From positions 1 to 28,538 of the forward strand of contig JAESSQ010000261.1 of the NCBI GenBank assembly GCA_016764035.1: DNA of 28,538 nucleotides. The letters run 5' to 3'. The DNA comes from Gammaproteobacteria bacterium (GTDB lineage Bacteria; Pseudomonadota; Gammaproteobacteria; SZUA-229). A model generated the notes under the pieces. It was given only the letters and a program-made list of their open reading frames with translations. It was not told the origin of the DNA and ran no database searches. The translations under genes were made by a program, and so were the position numbers. This document shows positions 16,476 to 25,156 of this stretch, piece by piece. How positions within the stretch are numbered: the stretch's first letter is position 1; each line of letters starts with the position of its first letter.

Positions 16476-17876
16476 ATGCTAATGGAAACTACCCAACTAT
16501 TAAATGAGAACCCTTTCCTTTCAATAAGGAAAGGGCGCCTCTATTTGGAAGATGTTGATCTTGTTGAAGCAGCCAAAACACACGGGACACCATTGTTTGT
16601 CGTCTCTGAAAATTATTTACGACAAAATATTCGAGCCTATAAATCTGCATTTGAAACATATTGGCCTGAAGGTACAGTAAAAGTATTACCTTCAGTAAAG
16701 GCAAACCCAAACATTGCTATTCGTAAAATCATTGATAGTGAGGGAGGTGGTTGCGACACCTTTGGACCTGGAGAACTAGAGTGCGTAATAAGAGCTGGAA
16801 TTTCGGGTGAAAATATATTCGTCAATGGCTCTATTAAAAGTAAAGAGATTATTCAAAAGTCTATTACACTTGGTGCAACAATTATCTTAGATAGCCCTAA
16901 AGAGCTGGACATGTGCATTGAAGCAGCTAAAAAATTAGAAATGCGAGCAAATGTTTTATTAAGATTAAAACCCTGGCTTGGTGATACAGATGAAATGTCT
17001 GACTTTATACCAAGTAGCGAAATAAGAAGATTAACCCAAACGATTAAATACGGCATCCCTAAAACCGAAGTTCTTTCCATGGCAGAACGTCTAATATGTT
17101 GTGACGAAGTTAATTTACTTGGTGTTCATATTCATATGGGGAGGCACTCTAAAAAATTGAGTGTCTGGGAGCAACTTATTAAATCATATGTTTTATTAAT
17201 TAAAGAGCTAAGCGATATTTTAAATGGATGGACACCAAAAATTGTTAACTTTGGCGGAGGGTTTGCTGCAAGTTTAGATAAAGAAACTCAAGTTGCACAA
17301 ACAAATTATGCCACTCCTACTGTGGAAGATTATGCAAAATCTATGACTTCAGCTTTTAGAAGTCGTATGACGGAGGCAAATTTATCAACAAAAGGGATCA
17401 TGATTCAAGTTGAACCAGGTAGAGCTACTCATAATCAAACAGGGTTGCATTTAACTACGGTTAAAAATATTAAACACGAAACCAAAAATATTAACCACAC
17501 TTGGGCAGAGGTAGACACCTCTGAAGTGTTTTTAGGTATTCATGGTGTAAACCCTACCCCTCCTTTTGATTATATTGTTGCTAGTAAAGCGGATGAACCA
17601 AATGAAATGACATGCGATATTGTAGGGATGACTTGTAATGCTGAATGGCTTTTTGAAAATGTTACCGTGCCAAATTTATGTGAAGACGATGTTATCGCTC
17701 TATTAAATACAGGCTCTTATATTGAGCCAATGGCTGCTAATTTTAATGCACTACCTCGCCCTGGCATGGTGCTTATTTCGGGTGACAAATGCAATATAAT
17801 TAAGCGTCATGAAACTGTCGATGAAGTCTTTAGTCGTCAAGTTATTCCAGCATATTTAGATAAAAAGTCTATTTAA
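16476..17876 (+). CDS. Fold-III PLP decarboxylase (DAP/ornithine decarboxylase-like)
   Basis: This 466-residue protein belongs to the alanine-racemase-fold decarboxylases. Lys75 in LPSVKANPN binds PLP. CDTFGPGEL (93-101), His218 and His220 in GVHIHMG, NFGGGFA (258-264) and EPGRA (Glu313) are usual cofactor contacts. The catalytic Cys387 is kept (GMTC). The following residues are NAEW rather than the ESGD of diaminopimelate decarboxylase, and NTGSYIEP replaces the usual GAY segment. The substrate is therefore probably another amino acid and not diaminopimelate. Start codons ATG at 16476 or 16482 both fit the AGGA site. It heads a likely operon with the SDR and the amidinotransferase remnant. 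Confidence 0.87.
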   Translation: MLMETTQLLNENPFLSIRKGRLYLEDVDLVEAAKTHGTPLFVVSENYLRQNIRAYKSAFETYWPEGTVKVLPSVKANPNIAIRKIIDSEGGGCDTFGPGELECVIRAGISGENIFVNGSIKSKEIIQKSITLGATIILDSPKELDMCIEAAKKLEMRANVLLRLKPWLGDTDEMSDFIPSSEIRRLTQTIKYGIPKTEVLSMAERLICCDEVNLLGVHIHMGRHSKKLSVWEQLIKSYVLLIKELSDILNGWTPKIVNFGGGFAASLDKETQVAQTNYATPTVEDYAKSMTSAFRSRMTEANLSTKGIMIQVEPGRATHNQTGLHLTTVKNIKHETKNINHTWAEVDTSEVFLGIHGVNPTPPFDYIVASKADEPNEMTCDIVGMTCNAEWLFENVTVPNLCEDDVIALLNTGSYIEPMAANFNALPRPGMVLISGDKCNIIKRHETVDEVFSRQVIPAYLDKKSI

Positions 17877-17907
17877 AACAAGCATAAATTTTATTTAAGG
17901 AATATCA

Positions 17908-18660
17908 ATGTTTAACCTATCTTTAAAACATATCTTAATTACTGGTGCTGGTAGTGGTATTGGTTTAGCTCTAGCGACTCATTTTAAACAAATTGGATGC
18001 ACTGTAAGCGCAGTAGATTTAAAAGTCACTGATGAGCTATTAGCATTGAACGTTAACTGTTTCTCTGCTGATGTTTCAGATCAAGACAGTTTGTTTGCAG
18101 CATTTAAAAGTGCATGTCATAAGAATGGTAAACTTGATGGCTTAATTAATAATGCGGGTATTGCGATAGTAGAAGGTCCTATAGGTGATGCCGACATCAC
18201 TGTTTTTGAACGTGTGTTAGATATTAATACTAAAGGAGTTTATTTAGGTATTAAATATGCTTCGCAGTTTTTGAAATCTGGGGGCGCTATCGTCAATACC
18301 GCATCATTAGCAGCCACTGTGACTATGCCTGAATATTGTGCTTATTCGATGTCAAAAGCTGCGGTTGTGCAAGTCACTAAAAATGCAGCATTGCAACTGG
18401 GGCAACATAATATCCGCGTTAACTCGGTTTCTCCTGGAACCATAACAACACCCATGGAGCACGCTGACAGCGAAGAATCTAGGGTTGCAACCATAGCTAC
18501 CGCACTATCAAGACCTGGCGATGTCAGTGATTTAGTCGGTGTTTATCACTTTTTACTTTCAGACGCCGCTAAATATGTCACTGGTATTGATGTTAAAGTT
18601 GATGGCGGTTGGTCTGCAGGTATTACTTATGCAGGCATTGATAAGTTGATTTCTGAGTAA
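17908..18660 (+). CDS. Short-chain dehydrogenase/reductase (SDR)
   Basis: This 250-residue SDR has the cofactor loop TGAGSGIG at 12-19, Asp near AVDLK (suggesting NAD), NNAG, the NTASLAA serine segment and the catalytic YSMSK, ending in DGGWSAGITYAG. It starts 31 bp after the decarboxylase, with an AAGGA site, and ends 6 bp before the amidinotransferase remnant, so it belongs to that operon. It may act on the decarboxylation product or a hydroxyl of the same substrate. It lacks the long HPxG loop of the two minus-strand SDRs. Confidence 0.9.
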   Translation: MFNLSLKHILITGAGSGIGLALATHFKQIGCTVSAVDLKVTDELLALNVNCFSADVSDQDSLFAAFKSACHKNGKLDGLINNAGIAIVEGPIGDADITVFERVLDINTKGVYLGIKYASQFLKSGGAIVNTASLAATVTMPEYCAYSMSKAAVVQVTKNAALQLGQHNIRVNSVSPGTITTPMEHADSEESRVATIATALSRPGDVSDLVGVYHFLLSDAAKYVTGIDVKVDGGWSAGITYAGIDKLISE

Positions 18661-18666
18661 GTTAAT

Positions 18667-18891
18667 ATGAACCATCAAAAAGTACAAGTAGACAGTGAAT
18701 GGGGAAAATTAAAAGAAACTCTTGTGGGTACAGTTGGCAATTTAACTGTACCCGTATGGACTGACGAATACGAATTTGTACCACCAGAAGAGCAGCGTTT
18801 TGTTCGTCATTTTGGTGATCAAGTTATTGAAGGCGGAATGCGAGCCCCTTCCACAACCTGCTGCACAGTTTGCGATGGCTTAGCTAAATAA
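18667..18891 (+). pseudogene. Truncated amidinotransferase-like gene (N-terminus only)
   Basis: The frame opens with VDSEWGKLKETLVGTVGNL and then TVPVWTDEYEFV, closely like the N-terminus of the glycine/inosamine amidinotransferase group of the arginine-deiminase superfamily (SEW-x-LKEVVVG...). These enzymes move the amidino group of arginine to an amine. The family is around 350 residues or more, but this frame stops after 74, and its last part overlaps the 3' end of the convergent MFS gene. The catalytic His and Cys regions are missing, so it cannot be active. The join near 18836-18870 is probably a deletion or rearrangement endpoint. It points to former guanidino chemistry in this operon. 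Confidence 0.72.
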
Positions 18892-20006
18892 TAAAAGCCT
18901 AGCGAACATAAAATTAACATCACGCTAATAACAATAAATAAGGTATGCCAACCGAATTGACCAAGCACTATGCCACCTAGTGCAGGAATAATAATTCCCC
19001 CTAAGGCAATAAAAGCAGCTAACCATGAAGATTTTGATTCGTCTTGCATGATCACTATTTTCATTTGATAAGTCAGACTAAAATTCCATAATAAAGAAAG
19101 TGAGAATGCGGCAAGTCCAAATAACCACATATCAAAACCTAAATAAAAAGTCCAAATCACAGTTAATAATAAAGGGACAATAAATAATATACTTAACCTT
19201 AATGGTAATCTATCGCCCAAGTATGCCGCTAACAAACCACCAACCGCACCACCCAAAACAGATATTGATAACGCTAAACCAATGCTATCTGCACTTAATT
19301 CATTTGCTACCGCCAACCTTTCAACAAATGCCCATAACGTTGATAATGTGCCAAAAAACAAACATAAACATATCAGTGCTAGCCAAATATTTATTTTATT
19401 AACAGTCTTAGGTAAAAGATTGTCGGTTGATAAACCTGTTTTTATAAGTTGCTCCGCTGCTTGGTTGTTAGGCAAACTTAAAGCGGCAAAGCCTATTAGA
19501 AAGACCACCAACGAAATGAATAAAAAACTACCGCTAAACCCAAAATATATCAAAATGAAAGTTGGAACAATAAAAAGCAAAATTGCGGAGGTAATTTGTT
19601 CAAATATTATTTTAATGCCAAAGTAGCGTTCAGGGCATTCTGTTAGCGATAAAATAACAATGGCTAGGCTAAACAAAGTGCCTGACCCTGCACCTATTAA
19701 GATAAAAAACATCAGCACATAATAATATGATGCTACCTGCGCTATTAAAAATAAACCGATAATCATCAAAAAGATACCAACAAAAGCGACATGTATCCAT
19801 TTGAATTGTTTAGTGACATAGGGCGAAAGCATACAAGCACATAAAAAACCAATAAAATAAAAAGATACAAGTAAACTACCGTCTTCTGCACTTAACGCTA
19901 AGGTGTCGATTGACATGCCAATAACAATGGGCAATAAATTAAACATTAATGTGCCTAATGCTGACATTAAACACGTCGATATTATTTCTTTTTTTGTAAA
20001 GTTCAT
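18819..20006 (-). CDS. Major facilitator superfamily transporter
   Basis: This 395-residue inner-membrane carrier has about twelve hydrophobic spans, with a charged middle loop near NQAAEQLIKTGLSTDNLLPKT and an LGDRLPLRLS loop typical of the MFS half-repeat. It resembles the carrier at 25157 (both begin with a similar FNLLPIVIG / FTLLPLLLG first span), so the two are distant paralogs. The last residues (QQVVEGARIPPSIT) are read across the truncated amidinotransferase and may not be native, because the gene end lies at a likely rearrangement junction. The start at 20006 has only a weak ribosome-binding site. The substrate is unknown. Confidence 0.85.
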   Translation of the reverse strand: MNFTKKEIISTCLMSALGTLMFNLLPIVIGMSIDTLALSAEDGSLLVSFYFIGFLCACMLSPYVTKQFKWIHVAFVGIFLMIIGLFLIAQVASYYYVLMFFILIGAGSGTLFSLAIVILSLTECPERYFGIKIIFEQITSAILLFIVPTFILIYFGFSGSFLFISLVVFLIGFAALSLPNNQAAEQLIKTGLSTDNLLPKTVNKINIWLALICLCLFFGTLSTLWAFVERLAVANELSADSIGLALSISVLGGAVGGLLAAYLGDRLPLRLSILFIVPLLLTVIWTFYLGFDMWLFGLAAFSLSLLWNFSLTYQMKIVIMQDESKSSWLAAFIALGGIIIPALGGIVLGQFGWHTLFIVISVMLILCSLGFYYLAKPSQTVQQVVEGARIPPSIT

Positions 20007-20066
20007 ATACTACATAGACCATTAATTCATTTTAAAAAATTACAATTATACTTACGACTTAAACCT

Positions 20067-20102
20067 AAAAGGCTCTAACACCTTTAAATATTAGAGCCTT
20101 TT
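20067..20102 (-). terminator. Terminator after receptor 2
   Basis: A perfect 12-bp stem AAAAGGCTCTAA/TTAGAGCCTTTT with a 12-nt loop lies 21 bp past the receptor stop. Read on the minus strand it ends in TTTT, a modest T-run. The MFS gene follows 60 bp further, so some read-through is possible. Confidence 0.75.
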
Positions 20103-20123
20103 ACTTAGTCAATTATGAAAAAA

Positions 20124-22558
20124 TTATTCTTCAAATCGGTAAGTAAAATCTATACCATAAGTGGCTGGTTGGTTATAAAAAACGAAATGATCGGCTTTAG
20201 ATAAGCTAAAGCTTTGGTACGTAGGAATTTCTTCATTGGTGATATTTCTACCCCATAAGGCAATACTCCATACGTCATTTGTATCACTAAGTACAATTCT
20301 AGCACCGACAGTTACTGATGATTTATCCCAATATGCTGAAGGATCATTATCATATCTTAAATAGAAATCCGATTTATAGGCGACATTTCCTTGTATTGAA
20401 AGCACCATACTGTCTGATATATCGTTGGTCCAATTTAGTGTACTAGAAAGTGATTGCTCTGGTGCATGAGTTAATGAGTTACCGTTAAATGTTGTTGGGT
20501 TACCTATTGAGTCAACTGAGTCTTCAACGCTATTAGAAATTTCAGTATTCAACAAAGCAGCCGCTAATGACCAAGTTAACTCATATGTTATTTGCCATGT
20601 GCTATCCATTTCAATACCATATACCGTTGCGTCACCAACACGGCTTAACCTATCAAAACCTTCGGGGTAGCATATACACCTTGCATATCTTGATAATCGT
20701 AATAAAAACTCGTGACATCAAGACGGAAAGAGTTATCGAATGCGGAAAGTTTAGTCCCTAATCCATAAGCAATAATCACCTCTTCGCTAAAGGCTGCAGA
20801 ATCTGCAGCAACAAAAGGAATGACGCCCGGAAAACCACCCGCTTTATAACCGTCAGAAACACTGGCATAAACCATCCAATCATCTTCTATTTTATAATCA
20901 GTTCCCAGTTTCCATGATACGTGTGAAAAATCAGCTGACTGCTTAAAAGTCACTTGATCTTGTGGGTCTTCGGCATAAGGGAATAATTTAACCACACGGC
21001 TACCATCACGGTTTAAACCATAACTTTGGTTGGTAAAATCTTTTTCATCTTTAGTATAGCGAGTACCAAAAGATACATTAGTTTTATCTGACAAAGCATA
21101 ATCTAGCTGTACAAAAGCTGCATAGCTGGTGTTTTCTTGTGAAAACTCATGATTAAACACAGCGCCAGTGCTTTCAATTATTGCACCATAACCGCCAAAA
21201 TCAGGAGGTAGAGAGACAAACAAACCAAAATTATCAGAGCCATACCCTGTGGTATTGGTTATATCTTCAGCAGCATAAAACAGCCCAGTTAACCATTGTA
21301 ATTTACTATCACCTGTTGAGGTTAATCGTATTTCTTGGGTGATTTGATCTACTTCAAAGTCCTCTAATTGATTTAAAACATTAGATTTCTGCCAAGTATC
21401 ATTAATAGGTAAACCTATAAACCCCGCTATTTCTTGTAAATCCATACCAGCAATACCGTCAAGATCAACTTGATGTCTGTATCGGAAGTTATCAAAAGAT
21501 GTTATTGAGGTTAACGTGGCAAAGTCAAGTTCATGATCAATTCTTAACGAAGCCCCTGCATACTCATCATCTGCGCTAGGTTTAAAGTCATAACTGCCGG
21601 AAGTAACATCACCGTCAGTATCTGAAATACCTTGATAAGAAGCACCAAAGAAACCATTTATAAAACACTCCGTTGGATCGGGTCTACCAACAAGTGCTGA
21701 AGCACATGGTGCGCCATTGGCGCCTGTTGTGCCTTCTGCTTGTGGTAACCAAGGCTCAGACTTATCACCACCGCCATGAATATTGGCAAGTATGGTGGTG
21801 TTTTCACCCGTCCACATTAATTGAAATCGTGCTGCCCAGCGGTCAACTTTACCATTTTCAGTCCAACTTACATCAGGGTTGGTATTGGTTTGAAAACCTT
21901 CGTCTGAATTTTCTTTTTTGAATGAAAAACGCGCCGTTACTTCATCAGATAATGCACCGCCTACAGCACCTTCAAAGTTAAGTGTGTCGTAATTACCTAC
22001 CGTTGCAGTGATATACCCTTCAGTTACATCTGTTGGTTTTTGGGTAATAAAATTAATCACACCTGCGGTTGAATTTCGACCAAACAATGTGCCTTGAGGG
22101 CCTTTTAGGACTTCAACTCGTTCAATATCAAATAAAGCAAAACCTGTCATAGCGTTTGAACTAAGCGGAACTTCATCAATATGTACAGCGGCAGTAGGCG
22201 TATTATTTAAAGCAAAATCATTTAAGCCAATACCACGGATAGTAATAATTTGGTTACCATTACCGCCCGCAGAGTTTAATTCAACATTGGGAATAGCATT
22301 AGCAATATCAGTAGCGCTAGTAACACCTAAATCTTTTAGCTCATTTTCGGTGAACGCACGTATGGCAACAGGAACATCTTGCAGGCGTTGTAAACGCTTT
22401 TGAGAAGTAACGGTGATAATTTCAAGTTGCTTATCTTCTTTAGAGTTGACTTCTTGTTCTTGTGCAAAAGACTGGTGACTGCCTAAGGCTAATGCCAGAC
22501 CTATACTCACAGATAATGTACTTTTAGTTAACTTTTTAAAATTACTAACCGCTCTCAT
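20124..22558 (-). pseudogene. TonB-dependent receptor 2, broken by a one-base frameshift
   Basis: The gene would encode about 810 residues. The N-terminus has a signal peptide (to about residue 33, ending SFA-Q), a TonB-box-like LEIITVTS, the plug signature IERVEVLKGPQGTLFGRN (145-162) and then the barrel. Near 20661 the frame fails: YDYQDMQGVYATPK runs into VLIG and a stop. One frame over, GFDRLSRVGDATVYGIEMDSTW continues to the barrel end (YRFEE). Receptor 1 has the same YDYQD...VGDATV order, so one base is missing in the CCCCGAAGG region. If real, the product lacks its last strands and is dead; a sequencing error would restore it. ATG 22558 follows AAGGTG. Operator f precedes it. Confidence 0.88.
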
Positions 22559-22629
22559 ATTATTCACCTTAGTTTTAGTTATAGTTGCTGTAACCTTCTA
22601 ACTTAAACATGTATTCATTTAAGTCTATA

Positions 22630-22645
22630 TACCCTCTAGGAGGTA
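22630..22645 (-). promoter_or_regulatory. Palindromic operator f, upstream of receptor 2
   Basis: TACCCTCTAGGAGGTA is one of the best copies of the shared site: 7-bp arms around TA with only two unpaired positions per arm. The receptor ATG is at 22558. A weak -10-like TACATG lies at 22613-22608, 16 nt after the site. Confidence 0.6.
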
Positions 22646-22746
22646 TTCATATAATCAATATTAAAAATAAGTATAGACAAAACAATTTAGGTGAAATAAT
22701 TTAGATTGAATCTCTTAAAAAATAACTAATGACTATATCAATTAAT

Positions 22747-24915
22747 TCAATCACTGGTTTTTAATTTCTCGATCGCTATAGAACAAGCACTCAGCACAGC
22801 ATTACCGGTTATAGGATCATATTCTTCGGGGTCAGTTAATTGATTAATATTGACACCATTACCCTGAGCCACCGACATTTTAGTGTCCTTAAATAAATGA
22901 CCAAAACCGTGCGGCAAGCTAACCACTCCTTTCATCATGACATCAGTCACTTTTACGGGGGTATCAATATATTTATTTTCTACTTCTGATTCTTTCCCGT
23001 GAATCAATGCTTTAACCCGTACAACATCATCAGTTTTAACATTCAGGCGCGTAGCATCTTCAGGATTCATCAATAAAATACAGCGAGATTTCCCTGCAAC
23101 TAACTTAGATAAATTATGAGTCCAGCTATTAACGCTACGACTATCACGTCGACCAATAAGAACAAACTCAGAAGGTGTAACGGCTAAAGACTTTGTTAAT
23201 CGAGGGAGATCGCTCATTGCTGCCGGATAGGCTAAATCAATTCGTTGCTCAGAGTCATCATGTCGCACGGGTAACACTGAGGGTAGCGCCGACTCTAGCG
23301 GTCCTAAATCGATACCATGATCGGCTTGTTTCACTTTGGCTAAGGTTAGCGCTTGAGAAGATTTACCATACTTACCTGCGCTAATTTGGTGATCCATAAT
23401 GCTTTCAAAATAATTGAGCGTGCCCATTTTATCCGCATCAAGTATCATTTCTTCACTTGCTGTAGGCTCTACCTCCTCTCGGCGCGCCATAATACTCGTA
23501 CCTAAACGCACCAGAATTTCAGCGTCAGTAAAAACATCTTCAGGGGCATCAAATACCTTATTAGACCATCGAACTAAATTGCGAGGCCACGTTTGGGTAA
23601 AGAGTACGTCTAAGTCATCTCGCTCAAGTGAACTGGCAGGCGGTAAAATCAAATCAGCATGGCAAGTAGTGGCGTTAATGTAACAGTCAATAGAGACCAT
23701 AAAATCAAGTTTTGGTAGCGCATCAGCAAAAACATTACCCGGCGCAGACAATACCGGGTTACTCGCTAAAGTAACCAAGCTTCGCACTTGCCCAGCTCCT
23801 TTTATGATTATCTCTGCGGGTAAGGTATTCATGGGCAGTTGACCAATAAACTCAGGGATTCCATTAATACGTGAACACATAGGGCCAGGATCAGGCATGG
23901 TTTCAAGGGTAAATAATGGATTTTCTTTAAACATTAAGCCACCGGGTTTATCCATATGCCCACTAACAATATTTAATAGGTGCATTAGCCAAGCAGAAAC
24001 AGTGGCAAATGGTGACAGCACAGTGCCAATATGTCCCATGGCAAAACCACTTTGTGCTTGCACAAACTCACGTGCTATACGCTTAGTAGTCTCTGCATCA
24101 ATGCCCGTTTTCAAAGCGACACTTTCAGGGGTAAACTCAATTAACTGTACTTTTATTTTTTCTAAACCAACAACACATTCAGGTAGGTTGGGTACTAGGT
24201 TTTCTGAAAAAATCGTACTGAGTAATGCTGCTCTAAAAAGTGCATCAGTGCCAGGGCGGATAAACACATGCTCATCAGCAAGTTTTGCTGTTTCGGTCAG
24301 ACGAGGGTCAATGACGGTTACTTTACCGCCACGGTCTTGAATTGCTTTTATATGTTTCTTTACATTAACCATACCTAAAATATGAGAAACTACGGGGTTA
24401 CTGCCCATAATTAACATATGATGGGTGCGAAGAAAATCGCCACCTGGCCAAAATAAAGCGTGACCAAAAACATGTTGATTCACATGGTAGACTGGCATTT
24501 CATCAATGCTAGAGCAGGTAAAAAACTTACCTCTTAGTGTTTGAGCAAATAAATCTCGAAACAATACGCCACTACCACTGTGGTAAATAGGCTCACCAGA
24601 ACTCATTGCTGCTGATTGGTAGCCATGTTTTGTTTGCAGTGCATGAATGTTATCTGCGGCTAACTCAAAGGCTTCATCCCAACCAATTTCTTGCCATTGA
24701 CCATTGACCTTACGCATAGGTTTTCGTAAACGATCAGGGTCTTCATAAAATTCTTGCATACCAACAACTTTGGCACAAATATAGCCTTTACTGCGAATAT
24801 CATCAGGATCGCCTTTTATGGAAGTGATCTTATTTTCACCGTTAATAGTGACTTTAATACCACAGGCGCCATCACAAATGGTACATAGTCGATGGATAAC
24901 TCGGTTAGCTGTCAT
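22747..24915 (-). CDS. Molybdopterin oxidoreductase (DMSO reductase family)
   Basis: This 722-residue protein has the N-terminal 4Fe-4S motif Cys11-x2-Cys14-x3-Cys18-x28-Cys47, with Lys49 after the last Cys as in electron-relaying members. The molybdopterin-binding domains follow (GSNPVVSHILGM, VTVIDPRLTETAKLAD, PGTDALFRAALL, and the C-terminal MNPEDATRLNVKTDDVV). There is no twin-arginine signal, so it is cytoplasmic. The place where a Mo-ligand is expected reads FFTCSSIDEMP (131-141), a variant found in uncharacterised members, so formate, nitrate or another substrate cannot be assigned. No partner redox subunit lies nearby. It is divergent from the MFS gene, with operator g between. Confidence 0.88.
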   Translation of the reverse strand: MTANRVIHRLCTICDGACGIKVTINGENKITSIKGDPDDIRSKGYICAKVVGMQEFYEDPDRLRKPMRKVNGQWQEIGWDEAFELAADNIHALQTKHGYQSAAMSSGEPIYHSGSGVLFRDLFAQTLRGKFFTCSSIDEMPVYHVNQHVFGHALFWPGGDFLRTHHMLIMGSNPVVSHILGMVNVKKHIKAIQDRGGKVTVIDPRLTETAKLADEHVFIRPGTDALFRAALLSTIFSENLVPNLPECVVGLEKIKVQLIEFTPESVALKTGIDAETTKRIAREFVQAQSGFAMGHIGTVLSPFATVSAWLMHLLNIVSGHMDKPGGLMFKENPLFTLETMPDPGPMCSRINGIPEFIGQLPMNTLPAEIIIKGAGQVRSLVTLASNPVLSAPGNVFADALPKLDFMVSIDCYINATTCHADLILPPASSLERDDLDVLFTQTWPRNLVRWSNKVFDAPEDVFTDAEILVRLGTSIMARREEVEPTASEEMILDADKMGTLNYFESIMDHQISAGKYGKSSQALTLAKVKQADHGIDLGPLESALPSVLPVRHDDSEQRIDLAYPAAMSDLPRLTKSLAVTPSEFVLIGRRDSRSVNSWTHNLSKLVAGKSRCILLMNPEDATRLNVKTDDVVRVKALIHGKESEVENKYIDTPVKVTDVMMKGVVSLPHGFGHLFKDTKMSVAQGNGVNINQLTDPEEYDPITGNAVLSACSIAIEKLKTSD

Positions 24916-24939
24916 TAGTTAAGCCTTATTTAATAAAAT

Positions 24940-25005
24940 GCGCGTCTTGATCATGAGTCGCTCAGGCGTCCTGGAACGAGCATCTTGAAGCCGCTTGGGT
25001 ATAAA
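24940..25005. repeat. GC-rich intergenic repeat-like segment
   Basis: In an AT-rich intergenic gap, this piece stands out with CATCTTGAAG, CCGCTTGGGTATAA and a short CAGG-CGT-CCTG hairpin. Sequence of the kind ...TTATACCCAAGC...CTTCAAGATG... is, from memory, common in intergenic MITE-like repeats of marine gammaproteobacteria. Only one copy is in this window, so the repeat status is inferred. Confidence 0.4.
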
Positions 25006-25049
25006 AACATGTTGTCGTTAATTATCCTGCTATCCTAAATATAAAGCAG

Positions 25050-25065
25050 TACCCCAGTTAGGGTA
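25050..25065. promoter_or_regulatory. Palindromic operator g, between Mo enzyme and MFS genes
   Basis: TACCCCAGTTAGGGTA has perfect 5-bp outer arms. Toward the Mo enzyme a -10-like TAGGAT lies 12 nt away (25037-25032). Toward the MFS gene no convincing -10 is seen at the usual distance. It may serve both divergent genes. Confidence 0.6.
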
Positions 25066-25156
25066 TTCAATTTAAACCTGAGACATGCTTAAAATGGTAG
25101 AAGTTGGAAAATAACCGAGTGATAAAACAAATGATAAAAAAAATGAGCAACCGTTA

